NCBI GenBank assembly: GCA_949825045.1 | Contig: OX463813.1 | Span: 3,782,001 to 3,846,000 of the forward strand | DNA: 64,000 nucleotides | Source: Argyresthia goedartella | Taxonomy: Eukaryota; Arthropoda; Insecta; Lepidoptera; Argyresthiidae | Reading direction: 5' to 3' | Shown here: piece by piece, positions 21,840 to 32,240 of the stretch | Layout of the letters: every line of letters begins with the position of its first letter | Numbering within the stretch: position 1 is the stretch's first letter | Made by a program: the position numbers and the translations under genes | The notes under the pieces: generated by a model | Told to the model about the DNA's origin: nothing | What the model saw: the letters and a program-made list of their open reading frames with translations, nothing else | Database searches by the model: none

Positions 21840-24302
21840 ATGCCACGTGATGAAGACTATGGCCCGCGGCGGCTAAAGACACCTGAGTGCAGTCCATCGC
21901 GCCGCGCCGAGGCGCGGGTCGGTACGCCGCCGGCAGCGACAAGTTGCAGCGACACGAGGCAGAGCCGACGTCGGAGCCGTTATCGCAGCCGCAGTCGCAG
22001 TCGTCGCGGCCGCGACGGGTCTCGCGCACGCAGCTCCCTGAGTCCACGTGAGCGAGAGCTACAACGGGAAAGGGAGCGACTCCAAATCATGGAAGATGAG
22101 GTACGCAGAGCACGTCTCTCATCGGAGCGGCGGCGGCGGTGTGAATCACGTGCTCGGCCACCGTCGCTGCAACGAGAGACGTCTACCACGTCGAGCCGGC
22201 GTCGTAAGAGGAGTCGCAGCCACGATGATGGGCCCGGTCATACAAAACGCTCCTGTAGCGTTCAATTTTCCTCTAAAGATGTGGTAAATTTATTAGGCGC
22301 TTTAAGGAACTTGACGTCTCATCCGGATACGGCGGCCACCTTATCGAACAGAAATCCTAAGAATATTTTACCGGATTTCAATCCATCATCGCGGATTCAA
22401 CGCATAGATATATGGTTGAAAAAGGTGAATGAATGCGCTTCTGTGTACGGATGGGACGAAAAGACAACAATTCATTTTGCGATGCAAAAACTTCAGGGGT
22501 TGGCCAAAACTTGGTATGAAAGCCTCAGTTCAATTTTGTTCACCTGGCCCGAGTGGCAAGAAAAGTTAAAGAGTGCATTTCCGTATGAACAAAATTATGG
22601 CCAATCCTTGGAGGAGATGCTGAGGCGGAAAAGCAGGTACAATGAACCCATCGAAAACTACTTTTATGAGAAGTTGGCTTTGCTCAATCAGTGCGATATC
22701 GTTGACAAGCGCGCAGTTGATTGTATTATACACGGCATAAGTGACAAGACAGTAAAATCAAGCGCGCTTGCACTACGGTGTACACATCCAGATCATTTAC
22801 TGAAATTTCTGATGAGTAACAAAGATAATACAGTTTGGCCGGAAAGATCCAGCAATTCTCGGTTTAAATCGCAGAATGAATCCAACACAAACTCCTCAAA
22901 CGTTAAAACGACAACTCGAATGAATTCCACTGTTGGTTTTCATTGCTTCAACTGTAAACAGAAAGGGCATGGTTTCGACAGGTGTCCACAACCCCTCAAA
23001 ACTTGCGCAATGTGTAAGAGGGTTGGCCATGAGGCTGATACTTGTCGGTTCGAACCCGATAAGAACAAGGTGAATGAGGTGAACAAAACTATGTGTATTT
23101 CTAGTAGGGAGCCCAATGCAAAATTCACGAAAGAGGTGCAAGTTAATGGTAGAATCGTAAAAGGGTTTGTGGACTTTGGTAGTGAAGTCTCGTTGCTTAG
23201 AAGGTCGCTGTGTAGTCAGATGGGTCTACAACAAAACGATGTAGTGACCGTACTCAAGGGTTTTGGAAATGAATTGGTGCAATCTGTGGGGCAGGTAAAT
23301 GTTGAATTGGTAGTCGACGGGGTGATAGCACAAGTTATCTGTCGTGTGGTGGATGATAAATACTTGGACGTTCCCGTATTAATTGGCCAGTCGTACACGG
23401 AACAACCACACATCATTGTGCGCAAGACCGCTAGTGAGTTGCAATTTACAAGCATTAACAGTGAGCTGCCGTTCCCACAAACGCCTGTGAACGATAACAA
23501 TGTGGTAAAAGTTGTGCTGTGCAGTGACGTGAGGTTGAGTGGGGAAGCTTGCGTCAGAGCTTCAATTGAGCTGCAATGTGACGGATTCGTTTTACTAGAT
23601 AGCAAACTAATCGGCAAGCCCTTGCGACAGTTTGCGGTGACTGGGGGTTTATACACCATCAAAAACGGCAATATATACGTTCGCGTGACACCAGTCACAA
23701 CAAACTGTTCGCTCTCGAAAGGAATGACTTTGGGTCGAGCGTCGATTGTTAGAGTGGTAAATAGGATACTTGTACCAGCAGAGACATTCAAAGCTCCTTC
23801 AAATGTGAGCGTCAAGGATCTCGACATGAGCCAAGTTCGTGTTGGGGATGGTGTAAACGAAGTGGACAAAAATAGGTTGATCGATCTGCTGCAAAAGTAT
23901 AGACATTGTTTTGCTTCTTCTTTCAAAGACCTAGGCTGTACAGATAAAATCGAGATGAGCATCGAGGTTAATAGTAAGGCCCCGGTTGTCTACCGCCCTT
24001 ATCGACTTTCTTATGTTGAGCGACAAAAGGTGAGGGAAATGGTCGATGAGTTATTAGATGCCGGGATTATAAGAGATTCAGTGTCTGAATATGCGAGTCC
24101 CATAATACTGGTTCGGAAAAAAGATGGCAACCTCAGGCTCTGCATCGACTTTAGAATGCTCAATTCAATAACAGTGAAGGAGCGATACCCAATGCCTATA
24201 ATAGAAGATGAGCGTGCCAGATTGTCTGGACAGGCCTGTTTTATTTCCCTGGATTTGGCTTCCGGGTATTACCAGGTCCCGATCTCGGAGAACTCTAAGC
24301 CG
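21840..24302 (+). pseudogene. Gypsy-B gag-pol, 5' part (821 codons)
   Basis: A single frame joins Gag and Pol. Residues about 40-68 and 118-128 are Arg-Ser dipeptide rich, like the RS domains of splicing factors, with a charged helical stretch at 70-100 between them. The Gag core follows (W-L-K-K-V-N-E ... W-P-E-W-Q-E-K-L). Two CX2CX4HX4C knuckles begin at residue 369. The protease motif is D-F-G-S at residue 445, with Phe where Thr or Ser is usual. RT begins near residue 690 (L-C-I-D-F-R-M-L-N at about 767; S-L-D-L-A-S-G-Y-Y-Q). The frame is cut exactly between codons by Gypsy-C. Confidence 0.92.
24299..24302. repeat. Target-site duplication GCCG (left) of Gypsy-C
   Basis: GCCG directly precedes TGTCG of the left LTR and is repeated at 32237-32240 after the right LTR. 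Taking out the element and one copy restores the reading frame of Gypsy-B RT. Confidence 0.95.
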
Positions 24303-25553
24303 TGTCGTGTGAAGATACGACCTAACAGAAACTAACAGAACCTAACAGCAAACAACCAAAAAATTTAGTAGTATCAGTTTATTAGAAGTATAGTATTTAC
24401 AGTGAAGTCTATAAAAAAAATGATGCGAAGATGAGGATGGATGAGATGTGAAACAGGTTTTATAAAATACAGATGTCTGGATAGAAAGAAGGAAGCGGAG
24501 ACCTGGGTGCAGGTGTATTTGTTGTTGTAGATGTTGAAATCGTCGTTGTAGGAACAGTAACGGGCGTACTTGTAGTTACGCCTCGCAGGATCCCGTTGTA
24601 GAAATCGTCGTTGTAGGAACAGTAGCGGCGTTGGCACGGCTCGCAGAATCCCGTTGTAGAAATCTTCGTTGTAGGAATGGTAGCGGCGTAGGCGCGGCTC
24701 GCAGAATCCCGTTGTTTGAAGATTGATTTGAAGGTTTTGAGGGAGTTTGAAGGTTCGCAGGATCCCGTTGTAGATGAAGAATTTGGAGATTTGAAGGAGT
24801 TTGAAGGCTTCGCAGGATCCCGTTGTAGATGGAGAATTTGGAGATTTGAAGGAGTTTGAAGGCTTCGCAGGATCCCGGGGTTGAGCGACCCCGGGATAAG
24901 GCCTTTACTGGTACTTCCAGTTCAGAAACTGACGTGAGACTGTCCAGAATTGAAGAAATGTTCCGCTTTTATACCTTTTTTGGAGAGTTCTAAAAATTAT
25001 TTAAATTAAACGTAATTATTGAGAGTGGCCAAGAGAGAAAGAGTATTTTTGTAAAAGTATTAAAGTAAACATATCAGACCGCTAACGAGTTTGAATGGAC
25101 ATTGCCATGACAACCAGATAAACAATCAACAAATCAAATGTCAATTGTTGGTTTCAGGCTCGTAATATAAAATTTAAACAGTTCACTTAGCCAAAATTAT
25201 ATAATAACAAAAGGAAAAATAGTAGCGCACCAGCGCGCACGAAGCCCGAGATTGTAGAGTTTCGGAGAAAGCCAAAAACAAGGTCACCAAAGGTAAGCCC
25301 CTTCCCTATCGATTTAGAAGTGCTGATAACATGAAAATGCAGAGCGAACATGATTAATTAATGTATTCTTATGGTTTAAAACATTACAGGTTCCTATGGA
25401 AATAAAAGTGATGACCAATAATAAGCAGCACAGCTCACCAAGTATCCAGCGTAATAGAGCAAGCACCCTGAAGGACAAACAAAAAGGACTGATGGTGGAG
25501 CTGGAGCTAAGGGTTAGGAAGCAAGAATAGCATGTAAGTAGCACAATACTACA
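24303..25553 (-). repeat. Gypsy-C 3' LTR (1251 bp)
   Basis: Plus-strand ends are TGTCGTGTGA and AATACTACA. A TATAAAAG box lies on the minus strand at 24966-24973. The LTR has internal minisatellites: units with 'cgcaggatcccgttgtaga' recur between about 24585 and 24885. The minus-strand 87-codon open frame (24374-24637) overlaps these repeats and is not credible as a gene. Confidence 0.95.
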
Positions 25554-25563
25554 TTTTCCCCCC
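25554..25563 (-). promoter_or_regulatory. Gypsy-C polypurine tract
   Basis: On the minus strand GGGGGGAAAA directly precedes the 3' LTR. This is where plus-strand DNA synthesis would be primed. Confidence 0.8.
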
Positions 25564-26112
25564 GACCCTGGAAAAATTTTTGACTCAGCAAAAATTTTGA
25601 TATGTACAAAAATAAACCAGAAAAACACAGCTTTGCAGAAACAGACATCACCAGGCAAAATCAGATATACCATCACTTACATTCATCATCTTCATTCAGG
25701 TAAGGGTGGAGTTCACATTCAATGACTACCACTCTAAAAGTATGTTTTCAAAAGGACATTCAGGCTTACTTAAGGAGTTGTCATCCGCTCCTGCGTGGAA
25801 AAAAAAAATTAAGTAGAGGTAAAGAGAAACAAATTAATCCTAAGGTAGCTTTAGTCGCTACGACTTAAGACAAGATTAAGAGCGGCCAGAGCGGTAGAGC
25901 TCGAAGCCAGAGATCAGCCACATCGCCAACGAGATGTGTCTGAAATAAAGATTAAAAAAAATAAGTGAAGACTAACCAACGAAAATTCGAGGTCCTAAAG
26001 TAAAATGTGTTGAAGAACACTGGATTAAAGGAAGAAATAAAATAATAAGGTGAAAATGATGGTGATATTTTTACATATATACAAAGTAACAGTTAATAGA
26101 AGTCAAGAAAAT
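25564..26112 (-). other. Gypsy-C 3' noncoding region
   Basis: Between the pol stop and the polypurine tract. No open frame of note, so no envelope gene. Confidence 0.7.
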
Positions 26113-29100
26113 TTAGGATTTAATGTCTTTAATGTGCCACTTGCCTCTAACTCCGTTAGGGTCTTCTAGAACGTATACCAATGGTGAAAGTTTGGTTACT
26201 ATTTTACACTTAATGAATTTAGGGGCAAGTTTAGCATTAAAGTATGTGCCAGCATTGCTTAAAACATGGTTTTTACGCCAAACAGTATTTCCCACATTAA
26301 ATTCTTTAAAAGTCCGGCGAAGATCATAGCGAGCGCTATTTTTAGCGTGAGCTATGTGAAGTTTAGTTTGAACTCTGTGAAAGATAGATGAGAGGAGACC
26401 AGCATTAAACGCGTAAATATCACGGGGCATAAATATCAATTCCTCGAGATTCTGAGTTGGAGTATAGAAGGAACCACAAGGTATTGTTTCCCTACCAAAG
26501 ACTAAAAAGTTTGGAGTAAAGCCAGTAGCAACGTTTGTAGCGCTGTTCATTGCGAACTGAATCTTAGTAAGATGGTTGTCCCAGGATCTATGATCGTCTC
26601 CTACTAGGGATGCTAGAGCTGTAATAATCGTGCTATTAAATTTCTCTGTAGGATTAACCTGAGGACAATATAAAGCTGTGTGAAAAATACAAGGAACGTT
26701 ATAAGAATTTAAGAATGAGTGGAATTCTCGCGACTGAAATTGAACAGCGTTGTCCATTATTATAGTTTGGGGAATGCCATGAGCTAGAAACACTGAATTT
26801 TCTAAAACATTAATGATATTAGCTGAAGTAGCCCGTTTAAGGGGAAAAATCATAGTATATTTAGTAAAATTGCAGTTAATTACCAGAATATACTGATTTC
26901 TTCTCCGGGTCATAGGCAATGGACCCATAAGATCCAAGGATATAGTTTGAAAAGGTCTGGAGCAAAGTTTAGGTTTACCCATAAGACCATAGGGAGAATG
27001 ATTAGGGTGTTTGTAGGTTAAGCAGGTTTCACATGTCGAGATTAAATTGGCAATGTCCTTAAACATACCCGGCCAATAGTATTTTAAAGATATTTTCTTG
27101 AATGTTTTGAAGATACCAAGGTGGAGTTCTGAAGGGGAACCATGGCTAACTTCAATAAGTGCATGTCTATCTTGTGGCAGTGGAACTTCTTTCCAAATAA
27201 AGTCGTCGTTTAGACAATCGGAAGAATGGATGCAGCGGTAAAGTTTGTTATCCCTGATAGTGTAGTTGGGATATGCGTCTGGGTTGTTGGAGCATCCAAG
27301 AAAAATCTTGTTGTAGTGTTCAAGTTCACGATCATGTGGTTCTTCAATCGTAATAGGATGTACACCTTGAGGTGGAGTTTCTTGTGAATCAGGACGTTCT
27401 TTATGCTTATGCCTTGATAAAAGGTCAGGAACAACGTTATCCTTTCCTTTTTTATGTTTCAGGACAAAATTAAAACATGATAAGCGTAGAGTCCAGCGAG
27501 CAAGTCTTCCAGATGGATTCGATAAGTTCTGAAACCATTTAAGTGCAGCGTGGTCAGTATATATTGTAAATTCCTTACCATTGTCTAGGTAACATCTCCA
27601 ATGTTCTAGCGCAGTTATTACAGCTAATGTTTCTCTTTCAGTAGTTGAGTAGTTTTGTTGATTTTTGTTTAGTGCTTTACTCATGTAAGCAATCACGACT
27701 TCTTTGTCATCTTGATGTTGAGTAAGCATTGCTCCTATGCCATAATTTGATGCATCACAATGTACAGAGAAGGGTAGTTCGAAGTTAGGGCAAGCAAGGA
27801 CAGGAGCAGTTACCAAAGCTTCTTTAAGTTTCTGGAAAGCAGCTGCAGCCCTGGAATTCCATAAAAATTTAGGAGCGTTCTTTCCGGAACAGGTTAGTTG
27901 GTTGAGCGGGGAGGCAATAGTGCTGAAGTTTGGAATGAATCTTCTAAACCAGCTGCAAGTGCCTATGAATCTTCGAACTTCTTTTCTGCAAGTAGGTACA
28001 GGATATTCTAGAATAGCCTTTATTTTATCTGGATCAGCACGTAGACCATACTCGTCCACTAGAAAACCAAGGTATTTCAGTTCTTTCCTGAAGAATTGAC
28101 TCTTTTCAAAGTTAATAGTCAGATTAGCGTTTGAAAGTTTTTCTAGAACTTTCATGAGAAGCGATATGTGCTCATCAAAAGTCTCGCTAATAATAATGAT
28201 GTCATCCAGATAGCAAAATACCTTGTTCTCAAATTCAGGAGAAAATAGCGTATCCATTAATCTTTGTTGAGTTGCAGGTGAGTTAGTGAGACCAAAAGGC
28301 ATTACTTTGAATCTGAACATACCTCTTCCAGGAACATAAAATGCTGTCTTATCTCTATCAGCAGTATTCAAGGGAATCTCCCAAAATGCTTTCGCAATGT
28401 CGATGCTTGATAAGTGTTTGGCATTTCTCAGGTTGTCCAAAATTTCGCTTATTAGAGGCAGACTATAAGCATCACGACGTGTGACTGAGTTAAGCTTCCT
28501 GCTATCTACGCAGAAACGCCATTCTCCATTCTTCTTTGGAGTGATGAGGACTGGAGATAACCATGGACTTTCACATTGTTCAATGACGTTCCATCCCAGC
28601 ATCTTGTCAACTTCATTAATTAAAGCCTTTTGTTTTTCAGGAGACAGTCTGTAACATCTTTGTTTGATCGGAAGAGAATCACCAGTGTCAATCTTGTGGG
28701 TGATTAAGTGTGTGTTTCCCAGAACACCTTTTTCTTCAAAAGAGATTGTCTTGAAGCGTTGGATGATGTCATTAGCAATGTTCTTTTGATTAGGAGTTAA
28801 ATGCTCATAAGGTAAAACTTTAATATCTTTAGTGTCGATAGCCAAGCATCTAGGATCTGTAAAGTTAAGAGAAGTTAAAACACTAGGTAGAAGATTAAAT
28901 TTTCTCCAAAAGTCGATACCTAGTATTAGAGAAGGGACTATTTCAGGGAAAACATAAGCTTTAATCAAGTGAGTTTCGTTATTGAAATGAACAGGTAAGT
29001 CAAAATTACCCAAGGAATTAATTTTTTGATTATTAGCAGTAGAGACAGTAATAATATCTGACTTGAAAAGTTTGCAGCCCAGTTTAAGAATTTCCAAATG

Positions 29101-29328
29101 AGAATTATTACCCAGAATAGTTACTGAGCTGCCAGAATCCAGTAAACCAGATAAAGTTAAGTCATAAATTTTGACATTAACGAATGGACGATTAAGATCT
29201 TGTTCTTTGGAGTAGAGTGTAGAAGAGATTTTGTAGCAAGCAAAGAAGTTTTGAATTGTTTTGAGCCAATTAGTCCACTCGTCCTTATCAAAATTTGAGT
29301 TACTCTTCAAGTCAGCAGTTAGTTTTTT
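26113..29328 (-). CDS. Gypsy-C Pol polyprotein (by -1 frameshift)
   Basis: Aspartic protease, reverse transcriptase, RNase H and integrase of a Ty3/Gypsy element. Counting from a TTG codon at 29310, the protease motif is L-D-S-G-S-S (Asp 58), RT Y-L-D-D is 367-370, and RNase H spans about 517-635 (C-D-A-S, T-D-H-A). The integrase zinc site is His723, His730, Cys760 and Cys763, and the integrase triad is Asp793, Asp853 and Glu889. There are no internal stops in 1072 codons. The frame has no ATG near its start and is closed by a TAG at 29332-29334, so it must be entered by frameshifting from gag at 29322-29328. Confidence 0.95.
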   Translation of the reverse strand, partial: KKLTADLKSNSNFDKDEWTNWLKTIQNFFACYKISSTLYSKEQDLNRPFVNVKIYDLTLSGLLDSGSSVTILGNNSHLEILKLGCKLFKSDIITVSTANNQKINSLGNFDLPVHFNNETHLIKAYVFPEIVPSLILGIDFWRKFNLLPSVLTSLNFTDPRCLAIDTKDIKVLPYEHLTPNQKNIANDIIQRFKTISFEEKGVLGNTHLITHKIDTGDSLPIKQRCYRLSPEKQKALINEVDKMLGWNVIEQCESPWLSPVLITPKKNGEWRFCVDSRKLNSVTRRDAYSLPLISEILDNLRNAKHLSSIDIAKAFWEIPLNTADRDKTAFYVPGRGMFRFKVMPFGLTNSPATQQRLMDTLFSPEFENKVFCYLDDIIIISETFDEHISLLMKVLEKLSNANLTINFEKSQFFRKELKYLGFLVDEYGLRADPDKIKAILEYPVPTCRKEVRRFIGTCSWFRRFIPNFSTIASPLNQLTCSGKNAPKFLWNSRAAAAFQKLKEALVTAPVLACPNFELPFSVHCDASNYGIGAMLTQHQDDKEVVIAYMSKALNKNQQNYSTTERETLAVITALEHWRCYLDNGKEFTIYTDHAALKWFQNLSNPSGRLARWTLRLSCFNFVLKHKKGKDNVVPDLLSRHKHKERPDSQETPPQGVHPITIEEPHDRELEHYNKIFLGCSNNPDAYPNYTIRDNKLYRCIHSSDCLNDDFIWKEVPLPQDRHALIEVSHGSPSELHLGIFKTFKKISLKYYWPGMFKDIANLISTCETCLTYKHPNHSPYGLMGKPKLCSRPFQTISLDLMGPLPMTRRRNQYILVINCNFTKYTMIFPLKRATSANIINVLENSVFLAHGIPQTIIMDNAVQFQSREFHSFLNSYNVPCIFHTALYCPQVNPTEKFNSTIITALASLVGDDHRSWDNHLTKIQFAMNSATNVATGFTPNFLVFGRETIPCGSFYTPTQNLEELIFMPRDIYAFNAGLLSSIFHRVQTKLHIAHAKNSARYDLRRTFKEFNVGNTVWRKNHVLSNAGTYFNAKLAPKFIKCKIVTKLSPLVYVLEDPNGVRGKWHIKDIKS

Positions 29329-30710
29329 GTTCTAGTATTAGGTTTGGGAGAACAAGTAGGGCACTCTGCAGTTTTAACACCCTTAAGACCACATCTGAAA
29401 CAAATCACTAATCGTGGTTGAGTGCAACTGTTCAAAGTATGACCCAGTTTACGACAGCGAACGCAAAAAGAACTTTCTTGGGGAGCTGCAGTTTGAGAGA
29501 GACTATTAACTTGTCTAGAAGGGTATTTGTAGGTTGGAGTGAATTTATTCATGAAGGGAGGAGAAGGTCGTGAGTTATTAGAAGAGTTTGGAGAGTCAAC
29601 TGAACTTGAAGTGGAATGCTTGTAGTTGAATTCCGAAACATGAGGACTTTGTTGCAAATTTGGTTCTTTAAATTGTTTGTCTCTGTCTAGGAACTTTTCA
29701 TAGTTTTGGCAAGTGGCCAGAAGAGAATCGATAGAGTCAATGTCCTTTAGAGCTACGAAGACTGAATAACATGGGCGAATATTTCTCAAAATAATCTCCA
29801 ATTGTTCTGTTTCAGAAAGTCTTTTTGAAAGTCGAGCGAACATTCCAGACATGATGGATATAAAGATGACGATAGGTTCATCACGACCTTGAGTACGATT
29901 CCTAATCGCTTCTAGAAGTTTATGATCATAATCAAAACCACCAAAGTCTTTGATTAGTAAAGAAGAAAGTTCGTTCCAAGTTAAATTTGGATTCTGATTA
30001 TATTTAAATCTGAACCAATGAAGGGCATTGTCGGTGAAGATTTCGAACGCCTGAGAAATCAATAAGTCCCTGGACAAGCCACGAGCTAAGCTATATTCTT
30101 CAAGTTTTTGAAGAAAGGATCTTGGACAGCTTTTACCATTGAAGGTGTGTCTTTTCAAATCCTTGAAGACGTTAGTTGGAGGGAAAGATTGAGGTGGTGG
30201 AGGGGGATACGGGGTATGGGTCTGGACAGAAGTTTGAAAGACAAGAGGGGGTTCCGTGACAGTCGGTTCAGCAGGAAGGTCCAGTGATGGAGAGTGATTT
30301 GCAGTTGAAGGTGGAGCCAAGGATCCGAACTGTTTAGAGATATCGTCAAATTTCAACTTCAAAGTATCGAAACTAGCTTTAGAGTCTGGATATAAGTCCG
30401 TATCTATTCGCTCCAATCTGTAAAAAACATGATTAATAAAAGTGTCTATTAATCGTAAGTATTTGGTTTCCCCTTGTAACAATTTTTCTATTTTATAATC
30501 CAGGTACGTCAGAGTACAACCAATTTGAGACAAGTCATCCTCAATCGGAACTGGAGAAGTCAGAATATCTTCGGGGTGAGAGTTCGCAACTAAACCCAAA
30601 ACCTGTTTTTTAAGAAGCAAAACAGTATTAGCTGGTTCCTCACATCTAATCTTTACTTCGTATTCGAGCTCGGCCTTGTTAAGGAATTCGTACTTAATAA
30701 CCCTTTCCAT
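29319..30710 (-). CDS. Gypsy-C Gag (463 aa)
   Basis: Starts at a true ATG (30710-30708) and ends at TAA 29319-29321. A proline-rich segment (about residues 165-180) precedes the Gag core (R-H-T-F-N-G-K-S, W-F-R-F-K-Y-N). Two C-terminal knuckles begin at residues 416 and 437: the first is a normal CX2CX4HX4C, and in the second Val replaces the zinc-binding His. Gag would assemble the particle and package RNA. Its last codons form the slippery frameshift sequence, so a fraction of ribosomes would make Gag-Pol. Confidence 0.93.
   Translation of the reverse strand: MERVIKYEFLNKAELEYEVKIRCEEPANTVLLLKKQVLGLVANSHPEDILTSPVPIEDDLSQIGCTLTYLDYKIEKLLQGETKYLRLIDTFINHVFYRLERIDTDLYPDSKASFDTLKLKFDDISKQFGSLAPPSTANHSPSLDLPAEPTVTEPPLVFQTSVQTHTPYPPPPPQSFPPTNVFKDLKRHTFNGKSCPRSFLQKLEEYSLARGLSRDLLISQAFEIFTDNALHWFRFKYNQNPNLTWNELSSLLIKDFGGFDYDHKLLEAIRNRTQGRDEPIVIFISIMSGMFARLSKRLSETEQLEIILRNIRPCYSVFVALKDIDSIDSLLATCQNYEKFLDRDKQFKEPNLQQSPHVSEFNYKHSTSSSVDSPNSSNNSRPSPPFMNKFTPTYKYPSRQVNSLSQTAAPQESSFCVRCRKLGHTLNSCTQPRLVICFRCGLKGVKTAECPTCSPKPNTRTKN
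29322..29328 (-). promoter_or_regulatory. -1 ribosomal frameshift site A_AAA_AAC
   Basis: On the minus strand the gag codons ACA AAA AAC are followed at once by TAA. The heptamer A AAA AAC fits the X XXY YYZ rule for simultaneous P- and A-site slippage, and a -1 shift leads straight into the pol frame. No pseudoknot was modelled. Confidence 0.88.
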
Positions 30711-30969
30711 TGTTATAGTTAAGTGTAGAGTCCAGTGTTATAGTTAAGTGTATAGTTAAGTGTTATAGAAGTGAAGTGAAGTGAAGTAATGTAAGTTAAA
30801 TGTAGGCCTAAATATAATCCAGATAAGTTGAAAAACTAGATGAAGTTTTGTTTTAGAATTTAGAAAATGTGAAAAGGATGAATAGATAAAGATTTAAGAG
30901 TGAAAGAGAAAGCAAATCAAAGGGAAAGAGACAAGGCGCAGAAAAGGTGAAGAGTGGAGAAGAACTTTT

Positions 30970-30982
30970 ACGTTGGGCGCCA
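30970..30982 (-). promoter_or_regulatory. Gypsy-C primer-binding site (tRNA-Lys)
   Basis: On the minus strand TGGCGCCCAACGT begins 4 bases inside the 5' LTR end. These 13 bases complement the 3' end of insect tRNA-Lys(CUU) including CCA, as I know that tRNA. Confidence 0.85.
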
Positions 30983-30985
30983 AAA

Positions 30986-32236
30986 TGTCGTGTGAAGATA
31001 CGACCTAACAGAAACTAACAGAACCTAACAGCAAACAACCAAAAAATTTAGTAGTATCAGTTTATTAGAAGTATAGTATTTACAGTGAAGTCTATAAAAA
31101 AAATGATGCGAAGATGAGGATGGATGAGATGTGAAACAGGTTTTATAAAATACAGATGTCTGGATAGAAAGAAGGAAGCGGAGACCTGGGTGCAGGTGTA
31201 TTTGTTGTTGTAGATGTTGAAATCGTCGTTGTAGGAACAGTAACGGGCGTACTTGTAGTTACGCCTCGCAGGATCCCGTTGTAGAAATCGTCGTTGTAGG
31301 AACAGTAGCGGCGTTGGCACGGCTCGCAGAATCCCGTTGTAGAAATCTTCGTTGTAGGAATGGTAGCGGCGTAGGCGCGGCTCGCAGAATCCCGTTGTTT
31401 GAAGATTGATTTGAAGGTTTTGAGGGAGTTTGAAGGTTCGCAGGATCCCGTTGTAGATGAAGAATTTGGAGATTTGAAGGAGTTTGAAGGCTTCGCAGGA
31501 TCCCGTTGTAGATGGAGAATTTGGAGATTTGAAGGAGTTTGAAGGCTTCGCAGGATCCCGGGGTTGAGCGACCCCGGGATAAGGCCTTTACTGGTACTTC
31601 CAGTTCAGAAACTGACGTGAGACTGTCCAGAATTGAAGAAATGTTCCGCTTTTATACCTTTTTTGGAGAGTTCTAAAAATTATTTAAATTAAACGTAATT
31701 ATTGAGAGTGGCCAAGAGAGAAAGAGTATTTTTGTAAAAGTATTAAAGTAAACATATCAGACCGCTAACGAGTTTGAATGGACATTGCCATGACAACCAG
31801 ATAAACAATCAACAAATCAAATGTCAATTGTTGGTTTCAGGCTCGTAATATAAAATTTAAACAGTTCACTTAGCCAAAATTATATAATAACAAAAGGAAA
31901 AATAGTAGCGCACCAGCGCGCACGAAGCCCGAGATTGTAGAGTTTCGGAGAAAGCCAAAAACAAGGTCACCAAAGGTAAGCCCCTTCCCTATCGATTTAG
32001 AAGTGCTGATAACATGAAAATGCAGAGCGAACATGATTAATTAATGTATTCTTATGGTTTAAAACATTACAGGTTCCTATGGAAATAAAAGTGATGACCA
32101 ATAATAAGCAGCACAGCTCACCAAGTATCCAGCGTAATAGAGCAAGCACCCTGAAGGACAAACAAAAAGGACTGATGGTGGAGCTGGAGCTAAGGGTTAG
32201 GAAGCAAGAATAGCATGTAAGTAGCACAATACTACA
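30986..32236 (-). repeat. Gypsy-C 5' LTR (1251 bp)
   Basis: Same length as the 3' LTR and identical wherever compared. The TATAAAAG box is at 31649-31656 on the minus strand. The TSD GCCG follows at 32237-32240. Confidence 0.95.
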
Positions 32237-32240
32237 GCCG

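Larger units (their letters stand above)
24303..32236 (-). mobile_element. Gypsy-C: intact-looking Ty3/Gypsy nested in Gypsy-B
   Basis: 7934 bp with two 1251-bp LTRs that show no difference by eye, flanked by GCCG (24299-24302 and 32237-32240). On the minus strand the order is 5' LTR, tRNA-Lys primer site, gag, -1 frameshift site, pol, polypurine tract, 3' LTR. Both ORFs are open and all catalytic motifs are present, so this is the element in the window most likely to be active. No envelope frame is present: 26112-25554 is noncoding. Confidence 0.95.

Noticed and set aside
21823..22189. Minus-strand frames opposite Gypsy-B gag
   Set aside because: Shadows of the Arg/Ser codon bias of the RS region.
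24374..24637. 87-codon open frame repeated at 31057-31320
   Set aside because: Lies within the two identical LTRs and overlaps minisatellite sequence; no protein motif.
25564..26112. Envelope gene of Gypsy-C
   Set aside because: No open frame between pol and the 3' LTR.
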